Origin: Maylandia zebra | Taxonomy: Eukaryota > Chordata > Actinopteri > Cichliformes > Cichlidae | Length of the DNA stretch: 64,000 nucleotides | Direction of reading: 5' to 3' | Assembly: GCF_041146795.1 (NCBI RefSeq) | Contig: NC_135168.1 | Location: 40,060,370 to 40,124,369 of the forward strand | Shown here: positions 46,613 to 58,800 of the stretch, one piece after another | Layout: each line of letters opens with the position of its first letter | Position numbering within the stretch: position 1 is the stretch's first letter | Position numbers and translations under genes: made by a program | Notes under the pieces: model-generated | Databases searched by the model: none | Told to the model about the DNA's origin: nothing | What the model saw: the letters and a program-made list of their open reading frames with translations, nothing else

Positions 46613-48890
46613 CCAAACTGTGGTTCTACAGATTTTTTTTTAAAATTTGCATATTTATACAGAAGGTCAATTGGGACTATTTTCCCTTTTTTTCTAAACA
46701 AATGGGACAATCAAACATATGTGAACTTTCCAGCTTTTCTTTATTAATCATCGAAAAAACAAATTTCAGCTGTCATTCATTGTTTTGTCCACACGCATTC
46801 AAGCCACTCTGCATTCCTTACCTTTAAAAATATGTTTAACCTATTATGTCTTCAACACATAATGATTTCATGTACTGTACATAGTGATATAAGTTTTTTG
46901 TTGTTGATCTAAAACGCAACAAAATAAGCCAGATCATGACACATTCAGTATGTGCAGGCAATGCCAAATAACAGATCTATTGAAACCACAGTTCATAACT
47001 CATTGCTTTCAGTTTACTTCATCTCGTTAATACATTCGATTTTACTACTTTGTCAGCTATACAGTCTATAGCATCTCAATGTGTAGCTCGCTACAGCCTC
47101 CATCAATCATACCTTTGATGTAGGAGTACTTCATCATTTGACCATTGAATACATTTGAGGGGATCAGCTGTCAAGTTAAAATATGACCGGTGGAGACAGC
47201 ACATGTCTTATTCACAACTGTGTAATCAGACGCCTGGGGCCGAGAGACGCAGCGCCAGTGCTAGCTCCTGATCGGCAGAATCATTTTTCTGTTCAAAATC
47301 ATCCAGTGAATAGTTAATGAGCAAGCTTTGTTTGTAGCACAGCCAGGGCCGTCAGGATGTAAGGTAATATGGAGCATCAATTATGTAACACAATGTGCGC
47401 ACTCTGACACCCCCGTTCTCCCGAAGGCCCATCCCTTTAACTTTGAAAGTCAAGTGAATGTGTTTGTGTGTGTGTGCATGCCTGAACACTGGAAAGCCAA
47501 GTAGAAAAGGAAGAAATAAAAGAGGTTAGGGCAAAAGGAATGCAGGAAAAATGAAAAGCAATCAATAAGAGGTTGAATGCAAATAATTGTATTCATTTTC
47601 TGAGCTTTGTATAATTGAAATTATTTGCATTTTTGCTGAACAATACAGTTACTCATACTACATTTTACATGGAAATAGTCTCCCAGAGTTCTCACCATAA
47701 TAAATAGAAGACGTATTATGGCAATTCTATAGTTTAATACTTCCTCAAAGCAATAACTGGTCTATCTCAGTTTACTTTATAAATGTCCTAGTTTGTTTCA
47801 GTTCAGGGATGAAATTAAAATACACACTACAACACTCAAGCTGAATGCAGCGATGCATTATGTCAACTGGCACAATGAATGCCCACTGATATGTTTTAAT
47901 AACTTTGGACAACATTAGAGCCTTGGGCCAACACTTTGAAATAAACTTGCACTTTAGTAAAATTACACTGTGATATACTTATTTAGGCGTGTAAATGATG
48001 GCTGCTTCTTCTTCGTATGCATTCTCATAAGTTTTCATTATTCCTGCTAAGAGCTGCAAATATGAAGAAAAATGAGTCGTATTCTTTAATTTCACATTAC
48101 CTTAAGCTCACAGTAGAGGGCGCTCACTTCCCGCATACCATTGTAGTGGTGGTGGATGCCCCAAAGCTTACTGTTTGAAGCTGCATGTGGCAACAGAAGT
48201 GTACAAGATCTGCAGCTCAGAAGCATCCCCACTCATTTTTCATCTTCTACAGAGACCCGCTCACATAACTTCACTACTGAGAGGAGGCAAAAAATATTTG
48301 GAGAGTATTCATTCCTCTGGTACTCTGGGGTAGAGTATGGCAAGTGGCTATAGCTCTGTGTCTCACTCACTTCCATTCTGTAACCAGTTCATTAATTTTA
48401 ATTGACCTGGAGGCTAATAATTAAATTAATTTTCTAAGTAAAAAGGTTTTAGCAGTAGGTGGCATAACTTTTGATTGTTCTGTGGGCTCTGTTTGACAGA
48501 ATTTGATGGAGATGGTGAGATAGTGTTGTGTTTTTTCCCTCCACCTCTCCAAAGTGATTGTCATGGTGAAGCGGAGAGAGAGGTGAACCATGTAATCTGG
48601 GCAGGCTCAGAAGCTCAGGCACTCTGGGAAACAATGCTTGGGAAATTACCAAGAGCCTGGCACAATTTCACTTGAAAGCATTATTTATCTTTAGGTTGTT
48701 TTGTACAAAACAACAGAAATACAAAAATAAGGATCACTGTGATACGGTTATTTCACCAGTGAAAAGTAACTGCTTTCATGGCATTTTGTACTACTTTGAG
48801 ACACTTTACAAAAGCCTTTATGCATCTAATGCATTTTAAAGACTGCACCATTTCTGTTTAATAGAGCTTTACACAAATTACACACATAAA
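46613..48890. other. Intergenic region downstream of chrna9
   Basis: AT-rich. It should begin with the chrna9 3' UTR, but no convincing poly(A) signal is assigned. No other gene is recognised. Confidence 0.4.
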
Positions 48891-49013
48891 TCCATCCATC
48901 CATCGATTTTCTTTTACTTATCCATTTCAGAGTTGAGGAGGGAGCTGAAGCCTGTCACAGAGTGAGAGGCAGGGTACACCCTGTACCGGTCATTAGTCTT
49001 ATCACAGGGCTCA
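48891..49013 (-). mobile_element. SINE-like fragment, minus strand
   Basis: (CATC)n, then GATTTTCTTTTACTTATCC and the strings GAAGCCTGTCACAG, GAGAGGCAGGGTACACCCTG and TACCGGTC. This is the complement of the 3' part of the common fish repeat to which 12838-13170 belongs (..GGTGTACCCTGCCTCTC..CAGCTGGGATAGGCTCC..GGATAAGCGG). Head absent. Confidence 0.55.
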
Positions 49014-49045
49014 GTAATGACATATAATAAATGTTAATCATTAAT

Positions 49046-49076
49046 CTTTGATGTAAATTCATCATTTACATCAAAG
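49046..49076. repeat. 31-bp inverted repeat (hairpin)
   Basis: CTTTGATGTAAA, a 7-base centre, then the exact complement TTTACATCAAAG. It lies just beside the SINE-like fragment. Confidence 0.75.
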
Positions 49077-49821
49077 GAATTACAAAAGACCAAATACCCC
49101 ACAAATACAATTAGCAGTTTACATCCTGTATGGGCGACTTTTGGGGAAAAAAAAGGAGGATACTTTTATTTATTGTATTTGTGTGTAGCAGGGAGGATCT
49201 GTTCTGGGTAAATTACAGTAATGTCTCTTAAAATGTTTAATAATTGTGAGGTGTTGTAAACTTGGACGTGCTCTCAGTAGAGTCAGATTTAGTGTGTCAT
49301 AGAAAAAAATGGATTCTGTCATTGCATTTAAATACAATGGTCCTCTTGGTTATTGTCAGAGCTATAAAAATGAATGGTGTAGACTCCTGTCTTCTTTGAA
49401 GTATAGACAGCTCCCTGGATGAATGGGCAGGGAGGGATGCTGAGGCTGACGATCTCTGATGGATGTTCATGACCTTTGGCCACAGTGTTTGAACCGGAGT
49501 GCAGAGAAAGCGATCAGTTGAATGTAGACAATGCTGACATGTTACTTGTGACCCATCTGGTGCATTTTTGGGGCATTGTCAGCTGTTCATTTTTGTCAAA
49601 ATACAGAATACTATACAAATCCTTCAAGACAGAATCTGTCTGGCACCCTTGTAGGTGGCCTATTTAAATTAAATGGAGAGATCCAAAACTTTAATGGTCA
49701 CAGTAGATAAAAATGTCAAGCGCAGATTTACCATTCTAATGTAAAACAAATAAATAAATAAACCAATAAAATTTGAGTGTGTTTGTTACAAATAACCTGC
49801 ATTTATTTGGCATACGATAAA

Positions 49822-50800
49822 CAGTACTGTGCCAAAGTCTTCATTATTTCTTTATATATTGCAAATATAAATCACTGCACAGGAACATGTATTCATAAAT
49901 AGAATGCAGCATGTAAAAACTTGCTGCCATTCTAATGAGCTTGAAAATCCATAATTGGTATGAGCATCCTCATTCTCCAACACAGCCACAACTCTTTTTT
50001 TGGCAAGCTTTCTTATCATTTCTTTAAGTAGTCTTCAGGAGTAGTTTTCCAGCCTTGAAGGACAATCAAAGCTCTTCTTTGGATGTTGGCAGCCTTTTGT
50101 TCTGTTCTCTGTCAAGATGATCCCAATAATGCTGAAGTCTGCACTCTGGGGAGTCCAGTTCATGACTGATGGTGTTCCTCTGTGTATGTTTTCTAACTAC
50201 ATATGCTTTTTCTGCACCTGTAGTGCATTTAGGAACACTATCATGCTGAAAACACTGAGTCATTGGCAATCAGATTCTTTCCAGATGGTATTGCAATCAA
50301 ATTTTGGAAAATCTGACAGTACCTTTCTGCATTAATAATTCCATTAATGTTGACAAGATCCCCAACACCAAACTCTGACAGAGCCTCTGAGTAGACACTG
50401 ACTATTTGTACCTTCTCCAGACTTCTTCCCTACATATTCATGACGATTTGTACCAAAACTTTGCAAATTTGCATCATCAATCCATAAGACCTGTTGCTGA
50501 TGATTTTCAGTCTAGTTCTTGTGTAATTTAGAGACAGTAACTCACCATTAAGATCATTCACTGGTGAGTTTTCAGAGAATGAAGACCAGATGCGTCTCTC
50601 AGGTCCTGTTTCTTCTCTAGAATTTTTTTTCCCTAATTCTTAAGGCCATGACTTTCAGGTAATTCTCATCTGCTGTAGATATTTTTTATTTATTTATTTA
50701 TTTATTTATTTTATGTCTGCCAGATCTTATTTTGTCCTCTATTTGTCCAGTTATTTTAAATTCCTTAAGCACACTGCATACCATGCCACTAATAGCTCTT
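49822..50800 (-). mobile_element. Decayed Tc1/mariner-type transposon
   Basis: Read on the minus strand, pieces of a Tc1-type transposase appear in order: LWIDDANLQSFGTNRHEYV (matching WSDESKFEIFGSNRRVFV), FQHDSVPKCTTG (matching FQQDNDPKHTS, the second catalytic Asp block), then ECRLQHYWDHLDREQNKRLP and TSKEEL (third acidic block region). The end at 49822 reads CAGTACTGTGCCAAAGTCTT, a known fish Tc1-like terminus. Many stops and shifts; the distal end is not resolved. Confidence 0.75.
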
Positions 50801-51640
50801 TGGGAATTACCTTGTGTATGTAAATACTATTTTATGTCTCTCAAAGGCTTTGTGTTGGCATTTTTTTGTAGATTTAACTAAACAAATGGAACAAATGATG
50901 TGTTTTTTGATGAGCTGCTGGTAACAAAGTACCAAAAGATTTACTAAGTTGTCTGTTATGTGTAGACACAACACTTGATTTGAGTGTCTTTTTGTGCTTG
51001 AATGAGTCTGTGTTAAGTAGCGTAACAAACAAGCAAAAAGAACAGGACTGGACTGAACATGAACAGAAACAAAAAAGCAGTTACATACAAAGAAAAACTT
51101 CGAAAAAACTAAAAAAAAAAAGGTCCAGCTTATACAAAAGTATACAAAAAACATCATATGAGTTATTAAGTATTAAGACTTAAATGCAGGGCAGCACAGA
51201 GAGAAATTGAAGGTGGCAGAAAGTCCCCCCCACCTCCCCAGGGGGCAAAGGAACCAAGGCTTTTTATTTACGCCACTGCTTTTCTATTAACTTCCCTTGG
51301 ATGAAACAACAGCTGCGTGCCATCTGCAAGCGATCTAATATTGTTAGCGGTTTTCTGACATAATGCCCTGTAAAATTTTAACAAGCCCATATGCTCTAGA
51401 TAGATGGAGGGCATCCAGCGTTAAGGAGACTCTTGATCCGTGAAGAACGGGGCATTAAAATTAGCATGCTGTTGCCCTGGTGACGGAAGCAAGCTAACCC
51501 GAAGCTGCACCGTAATGTTGACGTTTAGAAAGTTTATTTGTAAGTGGAGACTCTGCGGTGTAGCATTTTTATAAATTACCCATTCAAGGCTGCCGGGGGG
51601 CTAGCAGTAAAACCCGAGGAAACCCCTGTTACTGCTTGGT
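50801..51640. other. Intergenic region upstream of nsun7
   Basis: No gene is recognised; a (TTTA)n run lies at 50688-50712 just before. Sequence becomes GC-richer from about 51200 towards the presumed nsun7 promoter. Confidence 0.35.
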
Positions 51641-51649
51641 AAGGGGTCA

Positions 51650-51782
51650 GGGTTTGTGTGTGTGTGTAGCGGGGAGTTGGCAATTAAAACTTGCTGAGCA
51701 GCTAGCAGCAGCGCCACTACCGTTAAGCTACCTGCGCAGGAAAATACGGAGAATCTCGGATAACGGGAGGCCGTCTCACAAG
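51650..51782 (+). other. Probable 5' UTR exon and promoter region of nsun7
   Basis: GC-rich, CpG-containing sequence in an AT-rich region ends in a good donor (ACAAG|GTAACG at 51783). The first coding exon of nsun7 has an acceptor at 52859-52860, 28 bases before its ATG, so an upstream non-coding exon is required. This is the best candidate; the start is not defined. Confidence 0.4.
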
Positions 51783-52888
51783 GTAACGAATAACAACACG
51801 AATTTTCCAGCTCTGCTACTACAGAAAGTGAGGTCTGCTTTGTTAAATCACTGCTGTGGTAAATGGCGAAACATACATAGCAATTACACACGTGTTTTGA
51901 AAATTGTAAGCAACGGTGAAACATGATAACAATTACTCCATATTATTTATTGGTTCATTTAGGGTCATTTTATTGATAATCTAATCTGTAATATTTTTAT
52001 TTAAACTGGTTAAAACGTTTCTCTTTTTAAGGCTAACTGAAACTATTATAGGTATTTATATATTCTATACATTATTATTGTTACTTAATAAAATAAATTA
52101 ATAAATGTGTTTGTATTGGCTTACAAACTTTGCATTTGGAATTTAATGTTGCCTTCTTACACTGCAAAATGTCGTGTTTAACTATTAAATTCAACTAAAC
52201 GTAATGTCATCAGGGAAAAAAGTTTTAATTAATACACTTGTGAGATCATGTTAATAAATCTTTAGTTTAATCATGTCCTTTATTCTGGCTGTATTGTGGC
52301 TTTTATTTACAGATATCCTGTTTCACTTAATTAACCATCATATGTACAAAATAAAATCTCTTTTTTTAGGTAAAGTCGAGTCCATTATGTTTATATTGCC
52401 CCAAATCAGAAAATCTCTGAGCTTCAAGTTTAAATTTTTCAGTGCATTGTTTAACTTTAATATTAAGAGAGTCCAGCTTTGCATAAAGACTTTTCTATTT
52501 GTGTCTATTTTCTTATAATAACTAATATAACCATAGTCCAAGAGTGAGTATTTGAGTAGGGTAGGTAAGTCTAATTGCCTGAGGGTAAAAGCTCCTCAGA
52601 AATCTTTCTGTATTGGCCGCTGGTACGCAGGAGTATCTTCCTGATGGGAGCATATGGTATGATGTTTTTTATAGTGAAGAATAACTAAAATCAGGGGTGA
52701 AAAAGTCATTATAGTTAGCTTTAGCTTCTAAATATAACACCTTAAAATGAATCTCTGGAAGCAACTGGAAACTTGAATAAATCAGAAACAAAAGCAACTA
52801 AAAATAAATGCTAATTTTAAAAAAAGAAACTATGATAACTCTGCACGGCATGCTTTCAGGTGTGCAAGAGAAAACCTGACCTTAGAAG

Positions 52889-55800
52889 ATGGTGAAAAAA
52901 AAAAATGCCAAAGGGCGTCACAGGTGCCCTTTCACAGACAAGACACAAAAGTCTGTTTCTCACATCGCAAGCAGCAAAGACCTGATCCAGCTGGATGATG
53001 AAGCTGAAAGTGACACCTCTGCAGCTCCTCCACAGCCCCACATAACCATCCAAAGCTGCCAGGGCTTCCCAGACAGAGTTTACCTGCTGGCATCAGTAAT
53101 CTATCAGAATAACCATCTGGAAAAGCCCGCTGCACAACGGTTAGTGAGTTATGGCAAAGAAAGAGGACTCCGGTTACCTGAAGTCAAAGATGAGGAGATG
53201 CATCGTGCAGCTTATGAGTTGGCCTTCAGCACACTAAAATGTAAGTTGGCAATTAACTGTTAGCTCAGGGTTATTTCTCGAACCTTTATTATTCCTTTTT
53301 TTGCCTTTCTCTGCCCGCCTGCCATATAAACATAAATCAACAATCTCATATGAGGAGCAGCTGATGTTTCTGTTCATAGTTTGTTTAGTTTGTTTTTGCC
53401 TTGAGATGATCTTTCACAACACTACAGAAGGGAAAATGTCTTAATAAACATTACTTTCTAGCATCTGATTGTTAGAATCTGACTGGTATTAGATCCTAAT
53501 GTGGCAGTCTAATTGAGATCATGGGATGAGTCGTTTAAGGGCCTGAAACAATTAAAGTCTCATTTAACCATTAATAAATTAAGTCACTGTTTGCTGTGGG
53601 TGGATAACCAGTCTGTTACCTCAAGTGCAGCACAAAGCATACAATTTTTTATGATTAAGAAACTGAGATTGTCCTTTGATATAGTATTAAAAGTCATAAA
53701 AGTCAATAACAAAATACCAAGACTGCATCTTCTCTGGGCCTGTGAAGCTGTGCTGACCCTCGACTTAAAAGTGTTAAAAAAACAAACAAACAACAAACCG
53801 ACAGATTAAAGCGATTCCTAATTTTTGATTTATACCTCTTGGTAATGGTCTGTGGTTTGGGTAAATGTGAAGCGACATCAGGAAACGTTTTCATCAGCTC
53901 TCATTTTGAATCATTTCTCTTTCTAGAAATTGCAAGCAAAATTGATTTGATTTCTGGCAAACAAACAGCTTTGGGCAAGTTAATTGACAGGTAGAATTGC
54001 ATATAGATAGACTGATGAAGGGCGAGTAGAAGAGGGGGAAAAAAATGCTCGAGTGGTCATGGGGGAATTCTGCGTCATGCTACAAATCAATTTGTCCCTT
54101 AATCTGTTTGCTGGGACTAGGGTGAGGTCTGGGTGACCGAAGTCACAGGGTGTGTAATCACCATGGCAATAATGCAGAGGAGGCGAGCCAACAGCCAGGG
54201 CAGGAAGCCGGCTGGAATCGATTTAACGTGTTTTCAGTGGATGCCGAGGTCAGGTTGCTAGAACACCCCCATGGCCATGGATGATTTTTTTCATCTTCTC
54301 GCTGTGTGTCCACTGAATCTGGATGAATATCAGACATACATGTTAAACAGTTAATGCAGATCACCTCAAAAATATCCATCATCACCAGCTCCAGCACCTC
54401 ATTTGAGTAACTTATACTAGATTTGTAGCTCTAGGTCATCACAGCCTGCTTGCATTACCAGGCGAAACTAGGAAGATTGCTAAGGATAATAGAAGAGAAA
54501 CTAGCAACTAGTAACTAGTTACAAAATTTAAAGAAAGGAAGGGTGACTCAAGACTTCTCCACAATTTACTCCACATTTTACTTGTTTTTTTAATCACTCC
54601 TTTCTTATTATTTTAAAGATAAATACTGTTATAAGTTTGGACTAGACAAGGTAAGATCATTTAAAGAAGCTGTGGAGCCTCACCTCCTTGTGTTGAGTAC
54701 TTGAGATAGATCAAGTCATTTTTACAGTAGGTGTGTATGTATATATATGACTATTTTGTGTTGCAGAGACATTGCTACTGACATACTTTAATCATGTATG
54801 TGTTTTGGATTCGTGTTTGTATTTTTGTGATGTTTGCTGTGTAGATGAAGCGACACACCCTCGAAGCGTCTTAGTTTTTCTTCTTCCTCCTGCAAACACG
54901 CCAGCTTTTCGTGCAGAATTTGATTTTCTCCTGACACGCAGCACTAGGATGCTGGGAGTCATGACAACACACATGCATCTTGTAGGTACATTCAATGACC
55001 AATCCAAAACTGAACAAAGGTCAGATGTTAACCTAAAGAAGAAGCGCTTCACCAGTGAAAAGCACACAGAGCAAAATGTCAGTGAGTATGAACTGGTATT
55101 GATCTTTGTGATTATAACTCTTATCTGTTCTAAACAAAAGGTTCAGTGAGCTCCATGTCGGTGGCGGAAGACACAGACACTCCCTTTCGGGGTGTTGTGA
55201 GGAGTGTCGAGCAATGCTCAATGTTATGGGGTTGGTGTTGAGGTTGATCTTTACCCTGGTTTAGAATTGCCATTTCATAAACAAAAGACAAAGCTGTTGG
55301 GATTTTCTCCACATCTTCTCCTTCTCTTACACTTCATTCTCACTCTTTTCTTCTTCTGTGCCTACTTTTGTCTCTTAAAAAAACAATTTTCCAGTGTAGC
55401 TCTGCTAGATCAGTGACCTAAAGGCAGGTTATGTTTTCAAGGTTTCATATCTTATTCAGTGGTCATGCAGTGTGCTGTCATTGCTTGAGGAATACGCTCG
55501 TGTTAAGCTGTGTAAAGTAATTTTTGTGGGAATGTGGTAGAAATTCATTTGACCTTGTCAGTAGCCATAAAAGTCCTCCCTCCTCCTCTTTTTTGCCTCT
55601 TTCTACTGGCTCCTCTGAGTATTTCTGTCTCATTGTCCACTGGCCAACTGGGCTGCCAGGCTGTCAAATGACTGAGGCTGCTCTTCTCTCTGTGCAATGA
55701 GAAAGGGCCACTCTGTGTGCTATGCTGGACTTGGAGTATGAGACAAAGAGAGAAAGATTTGTCTTTTTTTTTTTTTTGTCCTTGACCACAATCAGGGCAG

Positions 55801-58800
55801 TTATCACCACTATGCCTCAGCAAATATTAAATTGTCAAGATGCATAATACGTAAGATAGATTGAGCATTTAGCCCAAAGGTGAATGTATAACTTACTGCA
55901 GGTACCTTCAATGGCTGTTCCAATGTTAGATTAATGTGCAATTGGGTGTACTGATGCAGAACACTGTGAGACAAAGACCTGCTGAAGAGGAAAAAGAGAC
56001 GCCATTCAGGTCTGGCTCTTGTGCTGAGCATTTGTTTGACTACAGGCACCATCAGTCACTGCTCATTGTGTAACACCTGGATGGAAGCCACACGACACAT
56101 AACCTCAGTTCTGCATCCTACAGTGCCTCCTGCTGATTGAGGATGCATCATAATTTATTTAATTTTTTTTTTGTTAGACTCATTTCAAGCGACTGTTGCT
56201 TGTCAGACTTAAAAGAGTTTGCATCATCCCCCAGGTAAAAACCCAGCGTGGCGTCTGCTGTGCAAAGATGTCTCCTGTAAGTGATTTATAGCAGAATTCC
56301 CTCTGTGTTTTGCTCAAATTGCAGTGTGTGATTTATAGCATGTTAAAGACCATGACCTCTGCAGAATGAGGCGTCATGGCCTCTTTAGAGATCTGTTTTG
56401 CCGTGTACAGTGAGCGGTTATCTCTTAAGAGATTGTCTTTAAGGACTTCTGCAGTAATGGGGACAATTCTAAACCTTATTCACCTGCATCTGCAGTAAAT
56501 TACACCACTGCTGATGTTGTAGAGTTCTGTTTCCTCAATTAAAGATAAGCTCTATCATGTGAAAACAGTTATTTGTGTAGCCGCCAGTGTGTGTGTGTGT
56601 GTGTGTACCTGCATGCAGATGCTTGCCTTGCCCTACACTGTATAGGGGTGCCCAGTGTGAATTTGTGATGTTGCGATAAGTTAACAGCAGTATGTGGTTT
56701 CCGTGGTGTCTCGGTGGATAGGGTCTGGTTTTAGATCCTATTTGCAGTCTTAGAGGTGTGTCTGTTAGGAATAGGAATCAACCAAAAGGCAAACCACCCT
56801 TGTGACAGACAAAATTTCAAAACTGTGGTTTCACACTTGAAGAAACACATGCATCTTATTGACAGCTTTCGCAGTTGTCTGTTTCTTCACTAGATGCGCA
56901 TTCATATTAGAGAAATTATCCTTTTGCCCCATTCATTCACTGTGCAGAGAGCAAACGCTACCTGCAGAGAAACTTTGGAAGCAGCGGTTCTTTAATCCTA
57001 ACATGATAGACGGGCAAGTGTTCCTGTCTCTCCATCTCATGCATATCGAAAAGGAGAGCCTGCTGTTCACAGATGGGAATGGTAAGGATAAGCCTGTTTG
57101 TTTTTATGTATATTTTAAGAGAAAGAATCCTGTTGGTTAGTGGGGCAGTTGCTGCTTTTATGATACGATAGCGTGGGTATGGGGGTGGAAAACCACTATA
57201 AACCGAGGAAAGATATCTGATAGCGAGCTCTCACCTTTTAGCAGTTTAAAGTCAGCCCTTTCAGACTTCTGTCACCTTTTTCATAAAGAAGGTCAAGAAG
57301 AGTTTCCCTGGACTAAAATGACAGAATTAAGTTATTGATTGCACCATAGCGGTGTGCAAATAATTTTTATAGGACAGCAAAGTATAGATGAGCAGGTACC
57401 TCTGTAATACTCTGTATACAACAAATTACAGCATCCCCATAATCAGGATGGATTTTTTTTAAATCCTTTCTTATTCCTGTTAAAAATTAAATATAATCAG
57501 AGATCATGCAGTCAAAATGAGATGCCTCATTAAGGAATAATTACTATAAAAGCAAAAGTGAGCAAAAGTAGTGTTATGGGAAAAAAAATATATCCAAGGT
57601 CATAAATGTTCCCACACTACCTTGTGTTATCCTTGGTAAAAACGTTCTAGGAGAATTAGACTAGAAATATCATAATGACGTGCATATGGTTAGATATACT
57701 TGGGATCATAAATTACTTGGTTACTTGAGGGTTAATTAATGGTGTGAATAAAATGGAAAATTGAATCATACTGGCACATACTAGCCTGGTATGAAAAACA
57801 CGCTCGCGCTCTATGTTTGGCTTCACTGATTATGTCTCGATCTGACCTTTTCATTATTTTATATGTCATTGGTGTCATTATTCCTCCAATTAAATGGGCT
57901 CTCATAGCAAAGACACACTAAGTGAAAGAAAAGAACCAAATGAAGAATCAGATTAGGTCTAATTAAACACCAAATAAGCATTTAATCACGGGAAATTAAA
58001 CCCCCGATCTAATTGAATTATCTTTTGAAATTAAATTGCTATCATTCGGGGTGCCTCTAGGAGACTCTTTTGTTCTTTGTCTTCATCTCCTTTAGCTCTT
58101 TTTTTTGTGTGTTTTCTTGTTTTTATCATTAGATGTGGATTCATTAATGGATAGGAGTAATTTATTGTGCCTTTGTCTCCTCCTCCAAATGGAGGAGTCG
58201 GGATTGGTTTCGAGGGATAATTAGACATTGATATAAAAGATGCATTAATATGCATCATCGTTACTCACTCACAATTAGTTATTGAAATCTCTGTTATTAC
58301 ATTTCTATCCTTTTAACCTTGTTTTATTATTCCTGTGCAGATCAAGAACTGCTGGAGGACATGATGATTGACAGCTGCTGTTATCTTACTCAACCAATGG
58401 TAAATCATTTCATATAATTTTATATGTCCGTAATTTCTCAGTTTACCTTGTTATCCCTCTGTGTATAGTTTTGTTTACCTTAGTGCTTCCACAAACACTC
58501 TCCAGTGTTCATGTCTTGCTGTTTACACTCCACATATTGTTTGTTCTATTCTCTCTGATGTTATAATCAGTAACAGTAATATTGATTTATTGCACTGACA
58601 TGCTCCTCTCACCAACTCACAAAGCGTCTCGTTTTGTTCATATTCCCTCTAATCAATGACAATGTCTCCCTTTGGAGTAAAAAACATCATAAGTTACTAT
58701 GTGGCAGAACATATCTGGCTGTGTATTATCCTTTATTACACCCCATTAATTAGCGATGAAATCAAAACAACCCAGGGGCAGTGAGTTTGTATGTACCATC

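Noticed and set aside
56700-56800. A tRNA-like SINE head (GTGGTGTCTCGGTGGATAGG)
   Set aside because: Only a weak A-box-like string with no B box or recognisable body; too little to call.
56948-57081. An extra nsun7 coding exon
   Set aside because: It does not fit the phase; exon 1 to exon 2 is seamless without it and inclusion gives TAG. Kept only as a finding.
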